A stretch of 64,000 nucleotides of DNA, taken from assembly GCA_020251025.1 (NCBI GenBank), contig JADCDI010000001.1, forward strand, positions 1-64,000, given 5' to 3'. A model generated the notes under the pieces. The model was not told where the DNA came from. It did no database searches and worked only from the letters and a program-made list of their open reading frames with translations. This document shows positions 55,299 through 64,000 of this stretch, piece after piece (within the stretch, counting starts at the first letter, position 1; the number at the start of each line of letters is the position of its first letter). Made by a program: the position numbers and the translations under genes. This stretch comes from Rhodobacter sp. GTDB lineage: Bacteria > Pseudomonadota > Alphaproteobacteria > Rhodobacterales > Rhodobacteraceae.

Positions 55299-56096
55299 AT
55301 GAACGATATGAGAATAGCGGAGAGAGTCGTGGACAGCATGGAAAGCAAGATCACGGCCCGTGGGGTTCAGGTCTTTTACGGCCAGAACCACGCCCTGAAG
55401 GATGTGGATGTCGATATTCTGGACAAGACCGTCACAGCCTTTATCGGGCCGTCGGGCTGCGGCAAATCCACTTTCCTGCGCTGCCTGAACCGGATGAACG
55501 ACACAATTGACGGCTGTGTTGTCAAAGGATCGATCAAGATCGATTCCGAAGACATCTATGATCCGAAGGTTGACCCGGTGCAGCTGCGCGCCAAGGTCGG
55601 CATGGTCTTTCAAAAGCCCAATCCCTTTCCGAAGTCGATCTACGACAATGTGGCCTATGGCCCGAAGATTCATGGCCTGACCCGCAACAAGGCCGAACTG
55701 GACGAGGTTGTCGAAACATCGCTGCGCCGGGCGGCCCTTTGGAACGAGGCGAAGGACCGTCTGAAATCGCCGGGTACCGGCCTGTCGGGTGGCCAGCAGC
55801 AGCGGCTGTGCATCGCGCGCGCCATCGCCACCTCGCCCGAGGTGCTGCTGATGGACGAACCCTGCTCGGCGCTGGACCCCATTGCAACGGCACAGATCGA
55901 AGAGCTGATCGACGAGCTGCGCAGCCAGTTTTCTGTGGTGATCGTCACCCATTCGATGCAGCAGGCCGCCCGCGTCAGCCAGCGCACCGCGTTCTTTCAC
56001 CTGGGCTATCTTGTTGAATTCGGCGAGACCGGCCAGATCTTCACAAACCCGAAGGACCCGCGGACAGAGTCCTACATCACCGGCCGGATCGGCTGA
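55299..56096 (+). CDS. pstB: Phosphate ABC importer ATPase PstB
   Basis: ATPase of 265 residues: Walker A GPSGCGKS (about 49-56), the PstB-specific Q-loop segment [15 protein letters not shown], signature LSGGQQQR and Walker [15 protein letters not shown] 55299, shortly after the pstA stop; the longer frame from 55158 lies within pstA. It energises PstC-PstA. Confidence 0.96.
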   Translation: MNDMRIAERVVDSMESKITARGVQVFYGQNHALKDVDVDILDKTVTAFIGPSGCGKSTFLRCLNRMNDTIDGCVVKGSIKIDSEDIYDPKVDPVQLRAKVGMVFQKPNPFPKSIYDNVAYGPKIHGLTRNKAELDEVVETSLRRAALWNEAKDRLKSPGTGLSGGQQQRLCIARAIATSPEVLLMDEPCSALDPIATAQIEELIDELRSQFSVVIVTHSMQQAARVSQRTAFFHLGYLVEFGETGQIFTNPKDPRTESYITGRIG

Positions 56097-56107
56097 GGGA
56101 GAGTCTG

Positions 56108-56827
56108 ATGCAATCCGAAAAGCACATCGCTTCGGCCTTTGACCGTGACCTGGAGGCGATCCAGGCCATGATCATGAAAATGGGCGGGCTGGTAGAGGCG
56201 GCCATCCTTGACGCGTCCCGCGCACTGGAAAGCCGGGATGAGGAGTTGGCCGAACGTGTCCGCGCCGCAGACAAGGCGGTGGATGCGCTGGAAGACCAGA
56301 TCAACACCGAAGCCGCCCGGCTGATCGCGCTGCGCTCGCCCACAGCGGGCGATCTGCGCACGGCGCTGACGGTAATGAAAATCGCCGCCAGTCTGGAACG
56401 CTGCGGCGATTATGCCAAGAACCTGGCAAAGCGGTCCACGGTGCTGGCCCATATGTCGCCCATCGGCGATACGGCGGGCGGCATCAATCGCATGGCAAAG
56501 GCGGTGGAACTGCTGCTGAAAGATGCGCTGGATGCCTATATCCAGCGCGACGTCGAACTGGCCGAAGAGGTGCGGCGGCGTGACCGTGACGTCGATCAGA
56601 TGTACAATTCGCTGTTCCGGGTGTTTCTGACCCATATGCTGGAAGACCCGCGCAACATCACCGCCTGCATGCATCTGCATTTCATCGCCAAGAACATCGA
56701 GCGTATGGGCGACCATGCCACCGGGATCGCCGAACAGGTGATCTATCTGGTCAACGGGGCGATGCCGGAAGAGCCGCGCGTGAAGGGCGATATCACATCC
56801 GTCACCCTGCTTGACGGAAGCCAGTGA
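56108..56827 (+). CDS. phoU: Phosphate signalling regulator PhoU
   Basis: PhoU of 239 residues with two repeated three-helix bundles; the metal-binding motifs appear as AADKAVDALEDQIN and RRRDRDVDQMYNSLF. It links PstB activity to PhoR signalling and restrains phosphate uptake. Starts 11 bp after pstB; GAGGGAGAG precedes the ATG. Confidence 0.95.
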   Translation: MQSEKHIASAFDRDLEAIQAMIMKMGGLVEAAILDASRALESRDEELAERVRAADKAVDALEDQINTEAARLIALRSPTAGDLRTALTVMKIAASLERCGDYAKNLAKRSTVLAHMSPIGDTAGGINRMAKAVELLLKDALDAYIQRDVELAEEVRRRDRDVDQMYNSLFRVFLTHMLEDPRNITACMHLHFIAKNIERMGDHATGIAEQVIYLVNGAMPEEPRVKGDITSVTLLDGSQ

Positions 56828-57519
56828 TGGCACCGGCCGATCAGCCTTGTGTCCTTGTGGTCGAAGATGAACCGGCCCAGCGCGAAGTTCTGTCCTATAA
56901 CTTCGAGGCAGAGGGCTTTCGCGTAACGCAGGCCAGCAATGGCGAAGAGGCGCTGATGCTGGTCGAAGAAGCCGCCCCGGATGTCATCGTGCTGGACTGG
57001 ATGCTTCCCAACGTATCGGGGATCGAGGTGTGCCGCCGACTGAAGATGCGCCCCGAAACCCGGGGCGTTCCGATCATCATGCTGTCAGCGCGGTCCGAAG
57101 AGGTGGACCGGGTGCGCGGGCTGGAGACGGGCGCGGATGATTACATGATCAAGCCCTATTCGCTGGCCGAACTGGTCGCGCGGGTGCGCACCCAGTTGCG
57201 GCGCACCCGGCCGTCGGTGGTGGGGCTGGTTCTGAGCTATGACGACATCCGCCTGGATTCAGAGACCCATCGGGTCTATCGCGGCGACAAGGTGCTGAAG
57301 CTGGGTCCGACAGAGTTCCGCCTGCTGACAACCTTCATGGAAAAGCCTGGCCGGGTCTGGAGCCGCGAGCAACTGCTGGACCGGGTCTGGGGCCGCGACA
57401 TCTATGTCGATACGCGCACCGTGGATGTGCATATCGGCCGGCTGCGCAAGGCCTTGTGTGCCTTTGGCGGCAATGATCCGCTGCGCACCGTGCGCGGCGC
57501 GGGCTATGCGCTGGGCTGA
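56827..57519 (+). CDS. phoB: Phosphate regulon response regulator PhoB
   Basis: OmpR-family response regulator of 230 residues. Receiver domain with VVEDE at 11-15 and the phosphorylation site Asp57 (VIVLDWMLPN), Lys in MIKPYS, then a winged-helix DNA-binding domain (LGPTEFRLLTTFMEKPGRVWSREQLLDRVW; DVHIGRLRKAL). ATG 56827 overlaps the phoU stop; GTG 56824 is also possible. It should bind the Pho boxes at 51239-51278. Its partner kinase phoR is not in the window. Confidence 0.94.
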   Translation: MAPADQPCVLVVEDEPAQREVLSYNFEAEGFRVTQASNGEEALMLVEEAAPDVIVLDWMLPNVSGIEVCRRLKMRPETRGVPIIMLSARSEEVDRVRGLETGADDYMIKPYSLAELVARVRTQLRRTRPSVVGLVLSYDDIRLDSETHRVYRGDKVLKLGPTEFRLLTTFMEKPGRVWSREQLLDRVWGRDIYVDTRTVDVHIGRLRKALCAFGGNDPLRTVRGAGYALG

Positions 57520-57710
57520 GATCTGCCGGGGGCCGCGCGCGCGCCGAAGCTTTGGCGTGAAAATCGGACAGCGGGGCGGTGGGAGCGCCGTTCGTGGCCT
57601 TGCGCGCCGGGTGCACACCCGTCCCGCGATCTTTGCCATGCGCGGTGGGTGGTTGCGCCCGGGATCGGGCCTGCATAGGCTGGCGCGCGCGGCCAGGCAG
57701 GAGAGTGTTC

Positions 57711-59864
57711 ATGGCAGACCGGAAGACACTGCACGGGCTGCAGGTTGACACCACCTTGGCCAGATTTGTCGAAGACCGGGCGCTGCCGGGCACCGGTGTT
57801 GCGCCCGATGCTTTCTGGGCGGGTCTGTCGGCACTGATCCACGATCTTGGCCCCGAAAACCGCGCGCTTCTGGCGCGGCGCGAAGACCTGCAGGCAAAGA
57901 TCGACGCCTGGCATATCGCGCATCGCGCCCGCCCGCATGACCACGAAGCCTATAAGGCGTTCTTGCAGGAAATCGGCTATCTGCTGCCCGAAGGGCCGGA
58001 TTTTCAGATCGCGACCGGCCCCGCAGACCCTGAAATCGCCCTGGTGCCGGGGCCCCAGCTGGTGGTGCCGGTCACCAATGCGCGCTATGCGCTGAATGCC
58101 GCCAATGCCCGCTGGGGCAGCCTGTTCGACGCGCTTTACGGCACCGATGCCATGGGCAGCGCGCCACCAAAGGGCGGGTATGACCGGGGCTGCGGCGCGC
58201 GGGTTGTGGCGCGCGTCCGGGTCTTTCTGGACGAGGCTTTTCCCATCGCCGGCGGCAGCCATGCCGATGCCCGCCGCTACCATGTGCACAACGGCGCGCT
58301 GTTGGTCGACGATATGCCGCTGATGTCGCCGGAGAAATTCGTGGGCTATCGCGGGCACCCCAAGGCCCCCGATGCGGTGCTGCTGGTGAACAACGGGCTG
58401 CATGTGGACCTGGTCTTCGACCGCACCCATCCCATCGGCAGCCGCGACCAGGCGGGCCTGGCGGATGTGCAGATGGAAAGCGCCATCTCCGCGATCATGG
58501 ACTGCGAGGATTCGGTGGCCTGTGTGGATGCCGAAGACAAGGTTCTGGCCTATGGCAACTGGCTTGGTCTGATGACCGGCACGCTGGAGGCCGATGTTGA
58601 AAAAGCCGGGCGCGTGATCCGCCGGAAACTGAACGAAGACCGCCGTTACACCGCGCCGGACGGCGGCGCGGTGACGCTGAAGGGCCGCGCACTTATGCTG
58701 GTGCGCAATGTGGGCCATCTGATGACCAATCCGGCGATCCTGGACCGGGACGGCAACGAGGTGTTCGAAGGCCTGATGGACGCAGCAATCACTACGCTGA
58801 TCGCCCTGCATGATCTTGCGCGCGACGGGGGCAATTCGGTGACAGGGTCCATCTATGTCGTGAAACCGAAGATGCACGGGCCGGACGAGGTGGCCTTTGC
58901 CGACCGGACTTTCACGCGGGTCGAGCGTTTTCTGGGCCTGCCGCAGCACACGGTCAAGCTGGGCATCATGGACGAGGAACGCCGCACCTCGGTCAACCTG
59001 AAGGAATGCCTTCGGGCGGCGCGGCACCGGGTTGCCTTCATCAACACCGGCTTTCTGGACCGGACGGGCGACGAGATTCACACCTCGATGGAAGCAGGCC
59101 CCTTCAGCCGCAAGGATTTCATAAAGCGCAAGGCCTGGATCACCGCCTATGAAAACCAGAATGTCGATATCGGGCTGGAATGCGGGCTGCAGGGCCGCGC
59201 GCAGATTGGCAAGGGCATGTGGGCGATGCCCGACCTGATGGCAGCCATGCTGGAACAGAAGATCGAGCATCCCAAGGCCGGGGCCACCTGCGCCTGGGTT
59301 CCCAGCCCGACGGCAGCCACCCTGCACGCGCTGCATTACCACAGGATCGATGTCTTCGCCGTGCAGACCCGGCTGAAGGCCGGCGGACGGCGTGCCTATG
59401 TCGATACGGTGCTGGACATACCGCTGGCCGCCTATCGCAAGTGGACCGATGAGCAGCGCCTGCGCGAGGTCGAGAACAATGCCCAGGGCATCCTGGGCTA
59501 TGTGGTGCGCTGGATCGATCAGGGGGTGGGCTGTTCCAAGGTGCCCGACCTGCAGAACGTCGCGCTGATGGAAGACCGCGCGACCTGCCGGATCTCCGCC
59601 CAGCACATCGCCAACTGGCTGCACCATGACATTGTCACCGCGCAGGAAGTGATGGGCGTGATGCGCAAGATGGCGGCGGTCGTCGATGCGCAGAACGCAG
59701 CCGATCCGGCCTACAGGCCGATGGCACCGGGGTTCGACGGGCTGGCGTTTCAGGCCGCCTGTGATCTGGTGTTCAAGGGCCGCGTCCAGCCTTCGGGCTA
59801 TACCGAGCCCATCCTGCATGCGCGGCGCCTGCAACTGAAGGCGCAGCAAGGCACCGCGCCCTGA
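57711..59864 (+). CDS. glcB: Malate synthase G
   Basis: Malate synthase of 717 residues (E. coli GlcB 723), condensing glyoxylate with acetyl-CoA to malate. The N-terminal helical clasp is followed by the TIM barrel with [22 protein letters not shown] near the C-terminus, and [14 protein letters not shown] with catalytic acidic residues; the family [18 protein letters not shown] is clear. ATG 57711 with CAGGAGAG upstream; the earlier frame from 57579 has no such site. It stands alone between phoB and glmS. Confidence 0.95.
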   Translation: MADRKTLHGLQVDTTLARFVEDRALPGTGVAPDAFWAGLSALIHDLGPENRALLARREDLQAKIDAWHIAHRARPHDHEAYKAFLQEIGYLLPEGPDFQIATGPADPEIALVPGPQLVVPVTNARYALNAANARWGSLFDALYGTDAMGSAPPKGGYDRGCGARVVARVRVFLDEAFPIAGGSHADARRYHVHNGALLVDDMPLMSPEKFVGYRGHPKAPDAVLLVNNGLHVDLVFDRTHPIGSRDQAGLADVQMESAISAIMDCEDSVACVDAEDKVLAYGNWLGLMTGTLEADVEKAGRVIRRKLNEDRRYTAPDGGAVTLKGRALMLVRNVGHLMTNPAILDRDGNEVFEGLMDAAITTLIALHDLARDGGNSVTGSIYVVKPKMHGPDEVAFADRTFTRVERFLGLPQHTVKLGIMDEERRTSVNLKECLRAARHRVAFINTGFLDRTGDEIHTSMEAGPFSRKDFIKRKAWITAYENQNVDIGLECGLQGRAQIGKGMWAMPDLMAAMLEQKIEHPKAGATCAWVPSPTAATLHALHYHRIDVFAVQTRLKAGGRRAYVDTVLDIPLAAYRKWTDEQRLREVENNAQGILGYVVRWIDQGVGCSKVPDLQNVALMEDRATCRISAQHIANWLHHDIVTAQEVMGVMRKMAAVVDAQNAADPAYRPMAPGFDGLAFQAACDLVFKGRVQPSGYTEPILHARRLQLKAQQGTAP

Positions 59865-60118
59865 TGCGCGGGGCGGCATCGCGGCAGGTTCCGCCGCCGC
59901 CCTGCCGGGGCGGGAAACGGGCCCTGCCCTGCGCCCCCGCCCCCCTGTCCGCACGGTGCCGTAAGTGCCGCGCAGGGTGCTGCTGACCTGAAACGCGGCG
60001 TAAGGTCTTGTGAACAGGCCGCCCTTGCAGCGGATTGTCCCGCAGGTACAACGGCCCCGGGGCCGTGCGGCAGGCCCGGTTCTGCCTCGCATACGCAAGG
60101 CATGGCAAGGTGGCATTC

Positions 60119-61936
60119 ATGTGCGGAATTGTCGGCATCCTGGGCAGGAACGAGGTTGCCCCCCTTCTGGTCGAGGCCCTGAAGCGGCTCGAATACCGCG
60201 GATATGACTCGGCGGGGATTGCCACGGTCAATGCCGGGCGGCTGGACCGGCGCCGCGCGGTGGGCAAGCTGATGAACCTGTCAGACCTGCTGGTCCATGC
60301 GCCGCTTGCGGGCAAATCCGGCATCGGCCACACCCGTTGGGCCACGCATGGCGCGGCCACGCTGGCCAATGCCCATCCGCAGAAGGCGGGCGGCGTGGCC
60401 GTGGTGCATAACGGGATCATCGAGAATTTCCGCGAACTGCGCAGCGAACTTGCCGCCGCAGGCTGCGGCTTTGAATCCGAGACCGATACCGAGACCGTGG
60501 CCCTTCTGACCCGGATGCATCTGGACCGGGGCCTGTCGCCGGTCGAGGCGGCAAAACAGACCCTGACACGCCTGCACGGGGCCTTTGCCTTGTGCTTTCT
60601 GTTCGACGGTCAGGATGATCTGATGATCGCGGCCCGCAAAGGCAGCCCGCTGGCCATCGGGCACGGCGCGGGGGAGATGTACCTGGGCAGCGATGCCATT
60701 GCCCTTGCCCCGATGACGGATCAGATCACCTATCTGCAAGAGGGTGACTGGGCGGTGCTCACCCGCGCCGGGGCCGAGATTTTTGATGCCGAAGGACGCC
60801 CCACCCAACGGGCCGCGACCACCATCCAGATCGATGCCACCCGGATCGAAAAAGGCGGCTACAAGCATTTCATGGCCAAGGAAATTGCCGAACAGCCGGT
60901 TGTTCTGGCCGATGCCCTGCGCCATTACCTGACAGCCGACGGACAGGCCCTGAACCTGCCGCAGGTGGACTTTGCCGGGGTGGACCGCCTGACGCTGGTG
61001 GCCTGCGGCACCGCCAGCTATGCCTGCCAAGTGGCGAAATACTGGTTCGAGCAGATCGCCGGCCTTCCGGTCGCGGTCGATATCGCGTCGGAATTCCGCT
61101 ATCGTGAACCGCCGCTGTCCCCCGCGTCCTGGGCGGTGTTTGTCAGCCAGTCGGGCGAGACGGCCGATACGCTGGCCGCCCTGCGCCATACCCGCGGCAA
61201 GGTGGCAAGGGTGGTCGGCGTGGTCAATGTGCCGACCTCATCCATCGCCCGTGAAAGCGACCTTGTGCTGCCGATCCTGGCCGGGGTGGAGGTGGGTGTC
61301 GCCTCGACCAAGGCCTTTACCTGCCAGCTTCTGGTGCTGGGCCTTCTGGCGCTGAAGGCTGCGGCGGACCGGGGCCGGCTTGGCCCGGCTGCCCTGGCCG
61401 CGCACCTCAAGGCGCTGCGCCTGGTGCCCGGCCTGATGAACCACGCGCTGGGTCTGGCAGGCGATGTGGCCGCGATCGCCGAGGATTTGGCCAAGGCGCA
61501 GGATGTGCTGTTTCTGGGGCGGGGGGCGATGTATCCGCTGGCCCTGGAAGGCGCGCTGAAGCTGAAAGAGATCAGCTATATCCATGCCGAGGGCTATGCG
61601 GGCGGCGAATTGAAACACGGTCCCATTGCGCTGGTCGACGCCCGCGTGCCGGTGATCGTGATGGCCCCGCGTGACGCCCTGTTCGACAAGACCGTGTCCA
61701 ACATGCAGGAAGTGATGGCCCGTCACGGCCCGGTGCTGCTGATCTCGGACGCCCGGGGCGTGGCCGAGGCCGGATCGGGTGTGTGGCGCAGCCTGACCCT
61801 GCCCGAAGTCGCGCCTCTTTGGGCCCCGATCCTTTACGCCATACCCGCCCAGCTTCTGGCCTACCACACCGCCACCGCCAAGGGCACCGATGTGGACCAG
61901 CCGCGCAACCTGGCGAAATCAGTGACGGTGGAATAG
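60119..61936 (+). CDS. glmS: Glutamine:fructose-6-phosphate aminotransferase (isomerising)
   Basis: GlmS of 605 residues, normal length. The start MCGIVGILGR exposes the catalytic Cys after Met removal, which fixes the start at 60119. The glutaminase domain (to about 235: HTRWATHG, HNGIIENF) is followed by two SIS domains (ACGTASYAC, VSQSGETADT, ASTKAFTCQL) and the C-terminal DQPRNLAKSVTVE, conserved in GlmS. It makes glucosamine-6-P for cell-wall synthesis, the reverse direction of the NagA/SIS pathway upstream. Last core gene before the tRNA fragment. Confidence 0.96.
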   Translation: MCGIVGILGRNEVAPLLVEALKRLEYRGYDSAGIATVNAGRLDRRRAVGKLMNLSDLLVHAPLAGKSGIGHTRWATHGAATLANAHPQKAGGVAVVHNGIIENFRELRSELAAAGCGFESETDTETVALLTRMHLDRGLSPVEAAKQTLTRLHGAFALCFLFDGQDDLMIAARKGSPLAIGHGAGEMYLGSDAIALAPMTDQITYLQEGDWAVLTRAGAEIFDAEGRPTQRAATTIQIDATRIEKGGYKHFMAKEIAEQPVVLADALRHYLTADGQALNLPQVDFAGVDRLTLVACGTASYACQVAKYWFEQIAGLPVAVDIASEFRYREPPLSPASWAVFVSQSGETADTLAALRHTRGKVARVVGVVNVPTSSIARESDLVLPILAGVEVGVASTKAFTCQLLVLGLLALKAAADRGRLGPAALAAHLKALRLVPGLMNHALGLAGDVAAIAEDLAKAQDVLFLGRGAMYPLALEGALKLKEISYIHAEGYAGGELKHGPIALVDARVPVIVMAPRDALFDKTVSNMQEVMARHGPVLLISDARGVAEAGSGVWRSLTLPEVAPLWAPILYAIPAQLLAYHTATAKGTDVDQPRNLAKSVTVE

Positions 61937-62099
61937 GGCGGGGCTATCGCGTTCATTCTGAAAGAAACGGCAACTGCGGCAAGACCCGGCTTCTTTCCAT
62001 CCCATCGTGCGACCCGCATCCCGCTGGCGATACGGGCATCAAGGCCGCCGACAGGGTTTGTCGCGATGTGATGAGCCGGGATGGCACACATTCAGCGCG

Positions 62100-62143
62100 T
62101 GCCCCAATCCGGATTCGAACCGAAGACCCCTTCATTACGAATG
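62100..62143 (-). pseudogene. 3' fragment of tRNA-Thr(CGT), probable attachment site
   Basis: The minus strand can be folded as tRNA positions 30-73: anticodon loop TTCGTAA (anticodon CGT) at 62135-62141, 3' anticodon stem TGAAG, variable loop GGGTC, a perfect T-arm TTCGG-TTCGAAT-CCGGA at 62108-62124, acceptor strand TTGGGGC at 62101-62107 and discriminator A. The part that would complete the anticodon stem and everything 5' of it is missing and replaced by AT-rich DNA. No CCA is encoded. This is the typical scar left beside an element integrated by a tyrosine recombinase in the 3' half of a tRNA gene. Confidence 0.85.
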
Positions 62144-62272
62144 TTATAGACTGTTATCTAAAACAATACGTTAGGTGCATTTTTGTATAGTTTGTTGTAT
62201 AGTGAAGTTCCAGAAATAGACTGCAAGTACCTGAATTCACTTACATACTTGCAGCCTATTTCACGAAGTACA

Positions 62273-62677
62273 TCATGCCTTGCGCCCGACAGCAAGCAGT
62301 TCGTCGAGCTCACCCGATTTGGTCGCAGCGATCAGCGTATCGATGACTTTGACCAAACCGTCTTTGCCGACAGCCGCGATTGCGGGCTTGCCCTTCTCGA
62401 ACTCGATGGGCTTCGTACCGTAGCGGACAACGAGGACGTAGTTGTTGTCACCCGTTTCCTGCCACCAGCGCCGCAGGCGTTTCGGGGTTTCCTTGCGGAC
62501 CTTGGCTCCGGCTTCATCCTTGGCCCACTTGACCTGCATGACCGTGAAGGCCGGGTCAGTCAGCATCTGCTTTTGTTGCTCAAGTTGAGCAGCCAACTTT
62601 TGGCGACGTTGCTCGCGGGGATCGGCCTTGTTCAGATTGGGCGCTTCGATGAACTTGAGTGTCTTAAGTACCGTCAT
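62273..62677 (-). CDS. DUF6641-like small protein
   Basis: A basic 134-residue protein. The N-terminus MTVLKTLKFIEAPN, the helix with EQRRQKLAAQLEQQKQML, PKRLRRWWQETGDN and VVRYGTKPIEFEKGKPAIAV-like core resemble the DUF6641 family, found on plasmids, phages and islands; I rate that recall as fair. Function unknown. ATG 62677 with GAGAGG in front is preferred over 62740. No membrane segments. Confidence 0.65.
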   Translation of the reverse strand: MTVLKTLKFIEAPNLNKADPREQRRQKLAAQLEQQKQMLTDPAFTVMQVKWAKDEAGAKVRKETPKRLRRWWQETGDNNYVLVVRYGTKPIEFEKGKPAIAAVGKDGLVKVIDTLIAATKSGELDELLAVGRKA

Positions 62678-62950
62678 GTTTGCCTCTCGCTGCATGTCAC
62701 GCACATGCTTTGCGGCCAAACATCTGTAATTCCTAGACAATTCTCATGATAGCTACCTGAAAATCTGTCCCAACCACGAACAGCACGTTCATCATCTTAA
62801 TGCGGTTCGTTGACAGCGATGCGTCTTGCGCATGCACAGCGCCGAAATTGGCTAGTCGCACCATGAGTAGCGGCCCATCCCCTGACACCCACTGTAGGCG
62901 CTGCTGCGTGCGTCGTTGACGCCAACACAGCAGCAGTGGTTGTTCTTCGA

Positions 62951-63259
62951 TCAGATCGCCAAATCGTCCGGGGTCTTACCTGCCGCGATAGCCGCCGCGA
63001 ACCATGCGGGCTTGCGGCCACGCCCGCTCCAGGTCTCAGCCGAGTTAGCGGGGTTCGCATACTTGGCAGCAGCAGGTGCACGTTTGCGCGGTGCTTCAAC
63101 GCCTACAAGTTCTGCGAGGCTAAAACCCATGGCGCGAGCTTGGGCTTCCAGTTCCGCACGGGCCTTGGATTTCACACGATCTTCGAAGTTGGCGATGGCC
63201 GCTGCCACATCCTTGTGCAGCTTTTTAAGTTCAGCCAGCGAAAGCGAATTCAGGTCCAT
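62951..63259 (-). CDS. H-NS family nucleoid protein
   Basis: A 102-residue H-NS-like protein: an N-terminal coiled-coil dimerisation half (LSLAELKKLHKDVAAAI, continuing to about residue 45) and the C-terminal DNA-binding motif TWSGRGRKPAWF, which binds AT-rich minor grooves. Such proteins silence foreign DNA; relatives in Rhodobacter (HvrA/Spb type) are chromosomal, so this one could be of the host type or carried by the element. ATG 63259 with GGAGAC in front is chosen over the longer frame to 63346. Confidence 0.87.
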   Translation of the reverse strand: MDLNSLSLAELKKLHKDVAAAIANFEDRVKSKARAELEAQARAMGFSLAELVGVEAPRKRAPAAAKYANPANSAETWSGRGRKPAWFAAAIAAGKTPDDLAI

Positions 63260-63391
63260 GTCGTCTCCAAAGCACCCATGGTGCGTTTCCTTGTCTTCCT
63301 TGGAACGACATCCAGCCCATGTACAGCGCCCGTCGTTCGCCTTCACGCAGAAGTGGGCGCACGTTATGCGGTGGCGCTGCGTGTCGCCAAG

Positions 63392-64000
63392 TTAATACAG
63401 ATCGTCGGCGTTGTCCGCTGCCAACACGCTGATCAGTTCCGGGCTCAATCGTGCATCATAGCCCGGTGCCAGTTCCGTAATTCCGCGAAGGCGCAGCAAG
63501 TCCACGATGTCACGACGATGGCGCAGACTGACGGGGCGGTTGTCATAACCGTGGATGCCTTGCAGAACCCAGATGGCTTTTCCTGCCATGCGATGCTGCA
63601 CAAGTTCCACGATCAGGTCCGGGTTATCTTTGACCAAGTAAAACGCCACGCGGCCCATCGCCGCCCGCAGGACATGCGAAGACAGGCAATTGCGGAACCT
63701 CTGCCCGATCTCGGCGAACTGCCTGGCATCGTTGAGGGGCTTAAAGTCCGGATGATCTTCCAGTGGCCCCGCTGGCAACAGGTCGGCCTTGCGGGCCACC
63801 AACTTCGCTGCCCACAGTTGAAACCGCATCGACCTTGCGCCCTTGGACACTTGGATCAGGTCATCTGTGGTGATCGGGGTTGAAGACAGCCGCTCGACAT
63901 AACGCAGGATGGCATTGGCGGTGTCCGCAGTTGCTTCGCCATCAAACAGCTTTGCCAAGATCGGATGCACCAACTCGCGGTCAAGTCTTGCCAGTGCCGT
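63392..64000 (-). CDS. Hypothetical protein, 5' end beyond the window
   Basis: The frame stays open to the last base of the window (ELVHPILAKLF continues upstream as ALARLDRELV), so the gene probably begins outside; the GTG at 63973 is only a possible start. At least 193 residues. The segment GQRFRNCLSSH with VELVQHRMAGKAIWVLQGIHGYDN slightly recalls PcfJ-like proteins of mobile elements, but I do not recognise it with confidence. It lies in the AT-richer part next to the tRNA fragment and reads toward the H-NS gene. Confidence 0.55.
   Translation of the reverse strand, partial: TALARLDRELVHPILAKLFDGEATADTANAILRYVERLSSTPITTDDLIQVSKGARSMRFQLWAAKLVARKADLLPAGPLEDHPDFKPLNDARQFAEIGQRFRNCLSSHVLRAAMGRVAFYLVKDNPDLIVELVQHRMAGKAIWVLQGIHGYDNRPVSLRHRRDIVDLLRLRGITELAPGYDARLSPELISVLAADNADDLY

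Noticed and set aside
62100-62143. An intact tRNA-Thr gene
   Set aside because: Only positions 30-73 can be formed; no D-arm or 5' acceptor strand is present at the right distance.
62951-63259. The H-NS-like gene as proof of foreign origin
   Set aside because: H-NS-like proteins such as HvrA occur in Rhodobacter chromosomes, so by itself it does not prove transfer; the tRNA scar and base composition carry that argument.

Overview
The window is about 64 kb of GC-rich DNA with short intergenic gaps, many 1-4 base gene overlaps and a PstA/PstC/NanE/DUF993 gene content that points to an alphaproteobacterium, most likely of the Rhodobacteraceae. No rRNA and no intact tRNA gene were seen. Everything here is read from sequence alone; no database search was run.

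Layout. 1-7.4 kb: a GC-rich hairpin repeat, a GNAT acetyltransferase lacking an obvious start, an FMN reductase, a GFA-domain protein and a three-gene MacB-like ABC exporter (ATPase, FtsX-type permease, HlyD-like adaptor). 7.4-12.2 kb: more hairpin repeats, a dead IS256-family element, a glycosyltransferase and a LysR regulator. 12.2-17.9 kb: an ABC sugar importer operon headed by a NanE-ROK fusion, so probably N-acetylmannosamine or sialic-acid related. 18.1-38.9 kb: a catabolic island of about 20 genes (ribose-type ABC importer, two aldo/keto reductases, GMC oxidoreductase, aldehyde dehydrogenase, alcohol dehydrogenases, CoA-transferase, acyl-CoA dehydrogenase, enoyl-CoA hydratase, SDR, DUF993 protein, TIM-barrel isomerase, VOC and HbpS-like proteins, TetR regulator). 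Six copies of one 18-bp motif sit in front of its transcription units, so it looks like one regulon. I do not recognise it as a described pathway and regard it as the most interesting part of the window.

39.5-49.6 kb: two divergent operons for amino sugars: leftward murQ, an ABC importer, a Gfo/Idh/MocA oxidoreductase and its ATPase; rightward a BadF-type kinase, a GntR regulator, a SIS-domain deaminase/isomerase and nagA. Together they can import N-acetylmuramic acid and/or N-acetylglucosamine, phosphorylate, cleave the lactyl ether, deacetylate and deaminate. 49.6-51.1 kb: a hydrolase/ring-cleaving dioxygenase-like pair. 51.2-57.5 kb: pstSCAB-phoU-phoB behind a four-repeat Pho box. 57.7-61.9 kb: malate synthase G and glmS.

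The last 1.9 kb is different. At 62100-62143 lies the 3' part of a tRNA-Thr(CGT) gene, cut inside the anticodon stem, followed by more AT-rich DNA with small accessory genes (DUF6641-like, H-NS-like, an unknown protein running off the end). This is the usual appearance of one end of an integrative element inserted in a tRNA gene; the element should extend to the right, beyond the window.
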